DNA of 6,177 nt from CAIOHW01 sp046317855 (GTDB lineage Bacteria > Bdellovibrionota > UBA1018), in assembly GCA_046317855.1 (NCBI GenBank), contig JBKCVM010000003.1, forward strand, positions 1 to 6,177, in the 5' to 3' direction. Position 1 is the first letter of the stretch. Each line of letters opens with the position of its first letter. Positions 5,408 through 6,177 of this stretch are shown in pieces. The translations under genes were made by a program, and so were the position numbers. The notes beneath the pieces were generated by a model that ran no database searches, was not told where the DNA came from, and saw nothing but the letters and a program-made list of their open reading frames with translations.

Positions 5408-6177
5408 TTAAAAAAGATTCAAAAGAAAGGAAGTCCATCCGACATCCAAAGCACCCCTATCGATTTTCTTTTGAATCTTTTGCAAGCTCTGAGGATCGCG
5501 AATATCGAAAAACTTTCCTCGGATCTGAATCTCACGAATACCCTCGGGAAGCTTGAGTCCTCGGACCGTCTGGAGGCCGGTTAAACCGACAGACGTCACC
5601 CCCGCAGGTAAGATCAGGCCTCGAGCGTCCTGGAGGCCGTCTAGATCGACCCTCTTCACCCCCGCAGGTAAGATCAGGCCTCGGACCGTCTTGAGGCCAT
5701 CTAGATAGACCCACTCCACCCCCGCAGGTAAGATCAGGCCCTCGGCTGACTTGAGGCCGTTTAAAATGACCCACTTCACCCCCGCAGGTAAGATCAGGCC
5801 TCGGGCGTCCTGGAGGCCGCCTAGGGAAAGTGTTCCTTTCATGTAACGAGGGAGGGGAGGAAGCTCGTTTGGTGTCTTGGCCTCATTTAAAATTAAATCA
5901 CCAAAATGATAGAGCGTGCGGTTTTTCAAAAACTCGTCTTGCGTGAAGCTTATCTGAGTAGGGTGGCATTTGAAAACCAAAGCAAAATCAGCTCGTTTGT
6001 CCCGATCCTTCAACAGCTTTTCCACGCGAGGACTCTTTCCGTATCCAAAACCTTCAATCTTGCGATCGATCTCATAGAGAAATCTAAGGTCTTCTCTTGA
6101 AAGCGCCTCACCTGCTTTTTGCTTGCCCTCGATTACTGAGACTCGCTCCATGTCTTGGGTTTGAGTCAGAAACTTTT
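5408..6177 (-). CDS. Uncharacterised protein with C-terminal 20-residue GL-x-LP repeats (5' end outside window)
   Basis: The frame ends at TAA (5410-5408) and is open to the right edge. The ATG at 6151 has no Shine-Dalgarno-like sequence before it, and eight further in-frame codons (KFLTQTQD) precede it without a stop, so the gene probably starts outside. Counting that Met as 1, residues 17-38 include LSREDLRFLYEIDRKIEGFG, a segment I recall from uncharacterised proteins of uncultured bacteria that also end in GL-x-x-A-x-GL-x-LP repeats. Residues ~52-108 are a mixed region. Residues 112-211 are five 20-residue repeats with consensus GLx[DST][AV]xGLILPAGVxxVxLx, resembling a short leucine-rich or beta-solenoid stack. 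A charged helical tail, 212-247 (DPQSLQKIQKKIDRG), closes it. The repeats suggest a binding surface. No catalytic motif is seen, and localisation is unknown because the N-terminus is missing. It lies 45 bp upstream of the phosphatase gene. Confidence 0.8.
   Translation of the reverse strand, partial: KFLTQTQDMERVSVIEGKQKAGEALSREDLRFLYEIDRKIEGFGYGKSPRVEKLLKDRDKRADFALVFKCHPTQISFTQDEFLKNRTLYHFGDLILNEAKTPNELPPLPRYMKGTLSLGGLQDARGLILPAGVKWVILNGLKSAEGLILPAGVEWVYLDGLKTVRGLILPAGVKRVDLDGLQDARGLILPAGVTSVGLTGLQTVRGLKLPEGIREIQIRGKFFDIRDPQSLQKIQKKIDRGALDVGWTSFLLNLF
5412..5481. repeat. 17-bp perfect inverted repeat straddling the end of the repeat-protein gene
   Basis: Positions 5412-5428 (AAAAGATTCAAAAGAAA) are the exact reverse complement of 5465-5481, separated by a 36-nt spacer. 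In the minus-strand transcript the second arm covers the last codons (FLLNLF) and runs into UUUUUUAA at the stop codon. It could act as a weak A/U-rich terminator, an RNA processing or stability element, or a regulator of the downstream gene. The long loop and A/T-rich stem make it atypical for an intrinsic terminator. Confidence 0.65.
5519..5818 (-). repeat. Five tandem 60-bp coding repeats
   Basis: Units run 5759-5818, 5699-5758, 5639-5698, 5579-5638 and a diverged fifth, 5519-5578. The first four share an invariant 24-nt block that on the plus strand begins CACCCCCGCAGGTAAG, at 5597, 5657, 5717 and 5777. It encodes GLILPAGV with identical codons, including an uncommon TTA for Leu. The residues after it vary: KWVILN, EWVYLD, KRVDLD, TSVGLT. 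The residues before it come in near-matching types: QDAR in units 1 and 4, KTVR/QTVR in 3 and 5, KSAE in 2. The fifth unit (GLKLPEGI) looks like an end cap. Confidence 0.95.

Noticed and set aside
5406..5415. Slippery-looking T6A run (minus strand CTTTTTTAAG) as a frameshift site
   Set aside because: The zero-frame phase is CTT-TTT-TAA, not the X-XXY-YYZ phase needed. The downstream gene is already in the same frame, so a shift would not join them.
5332..5584. Plus-strand open frames across the gap between the two minus-strand genes
   Set aside because: They are low-complexity translations antisense to the real genes, with no supporting start signals.
5532..5774. Out-of-frame minus-strand reading with RPDLTCGG repeats
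   Set aside because: It is a shadow of the 60-bp array in another frame; the GL-x-LP frame extends well beyond the array on both sides and gives a coherent protein.
5597..5800. CRISPR-like spacing: 24-nt identical repeats every 60 bp with 36-nt intervals
   Set aside because: The intervals resemble one another, the period is exactly 20 codons, and the whole array is an open frame coding regular 20-residue repeats; there are no cas genes.
6149..6151. ATG at 6151 as the true start of the repeat-protein gene
   Set aside because: No ribosome site precedes it and the frame stays open to the window edge; an internal Met is more likely.

Overview
The window holds three protein genes that fill nearly all of it. 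No RNA gene, CRISPR array, insertion sequence or phage gene is visible. The base composition is near-balanced. A 1.4-kb-plus secreted-type protein with a classical Sec signal, an HrpB helicase (a proteobacterial-type family) and a GL-x-LP repeat protein together point to a Gram-negative bacterium. My best guess is Bdellovibrionota or another former delta-proteobacterial lineage. That guess rests on resemblance of the two uncharacterised proteins to ones I recall from such genomes, not on a marker gene.

Layout: positions 1-1205 (+) carry the 3' half of hrpB, an ATP-dependent DEAH-box RNA helicase; its helicase core lies left of the window. Converging on it from the right, 1202-5362 (-) encodes a 1386-residue exported protein. 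It has, in order, a signal peptide, a long helical N-terminal half, a glycine-rich hydrophobic segment, a helical linker, two tandem ~64-residue beta-rich modules, and a C-terminal PPP-type metallophosphatase domain. The two genes share the palindrome CTAG as both their stop codons, so there is no intergenic terminator space between them. Upstream of the phosphatase gene on the same strand, after a 45-bp gap, 5408-6177 (-) encodes the C-terminal part of an uncharacterised protein. It ends in five 20-residue repeats encoded by exact 60-bp units; its start is off the right edge.

The two minus-strand genes may be co-transcribed, given the 45-bp gap and no convincing promoter. However, a long A/T-rich inverted repeat straddles the end of the first one and could limit read-through. 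Nothing in the sequence ties the helicase functionally to the other two. The less ordinary items are the multi-domain exported phosphatase and the 60-bp repeat array, in which a 24-nt block is invariant even at silent positions while the flanking codons vary.
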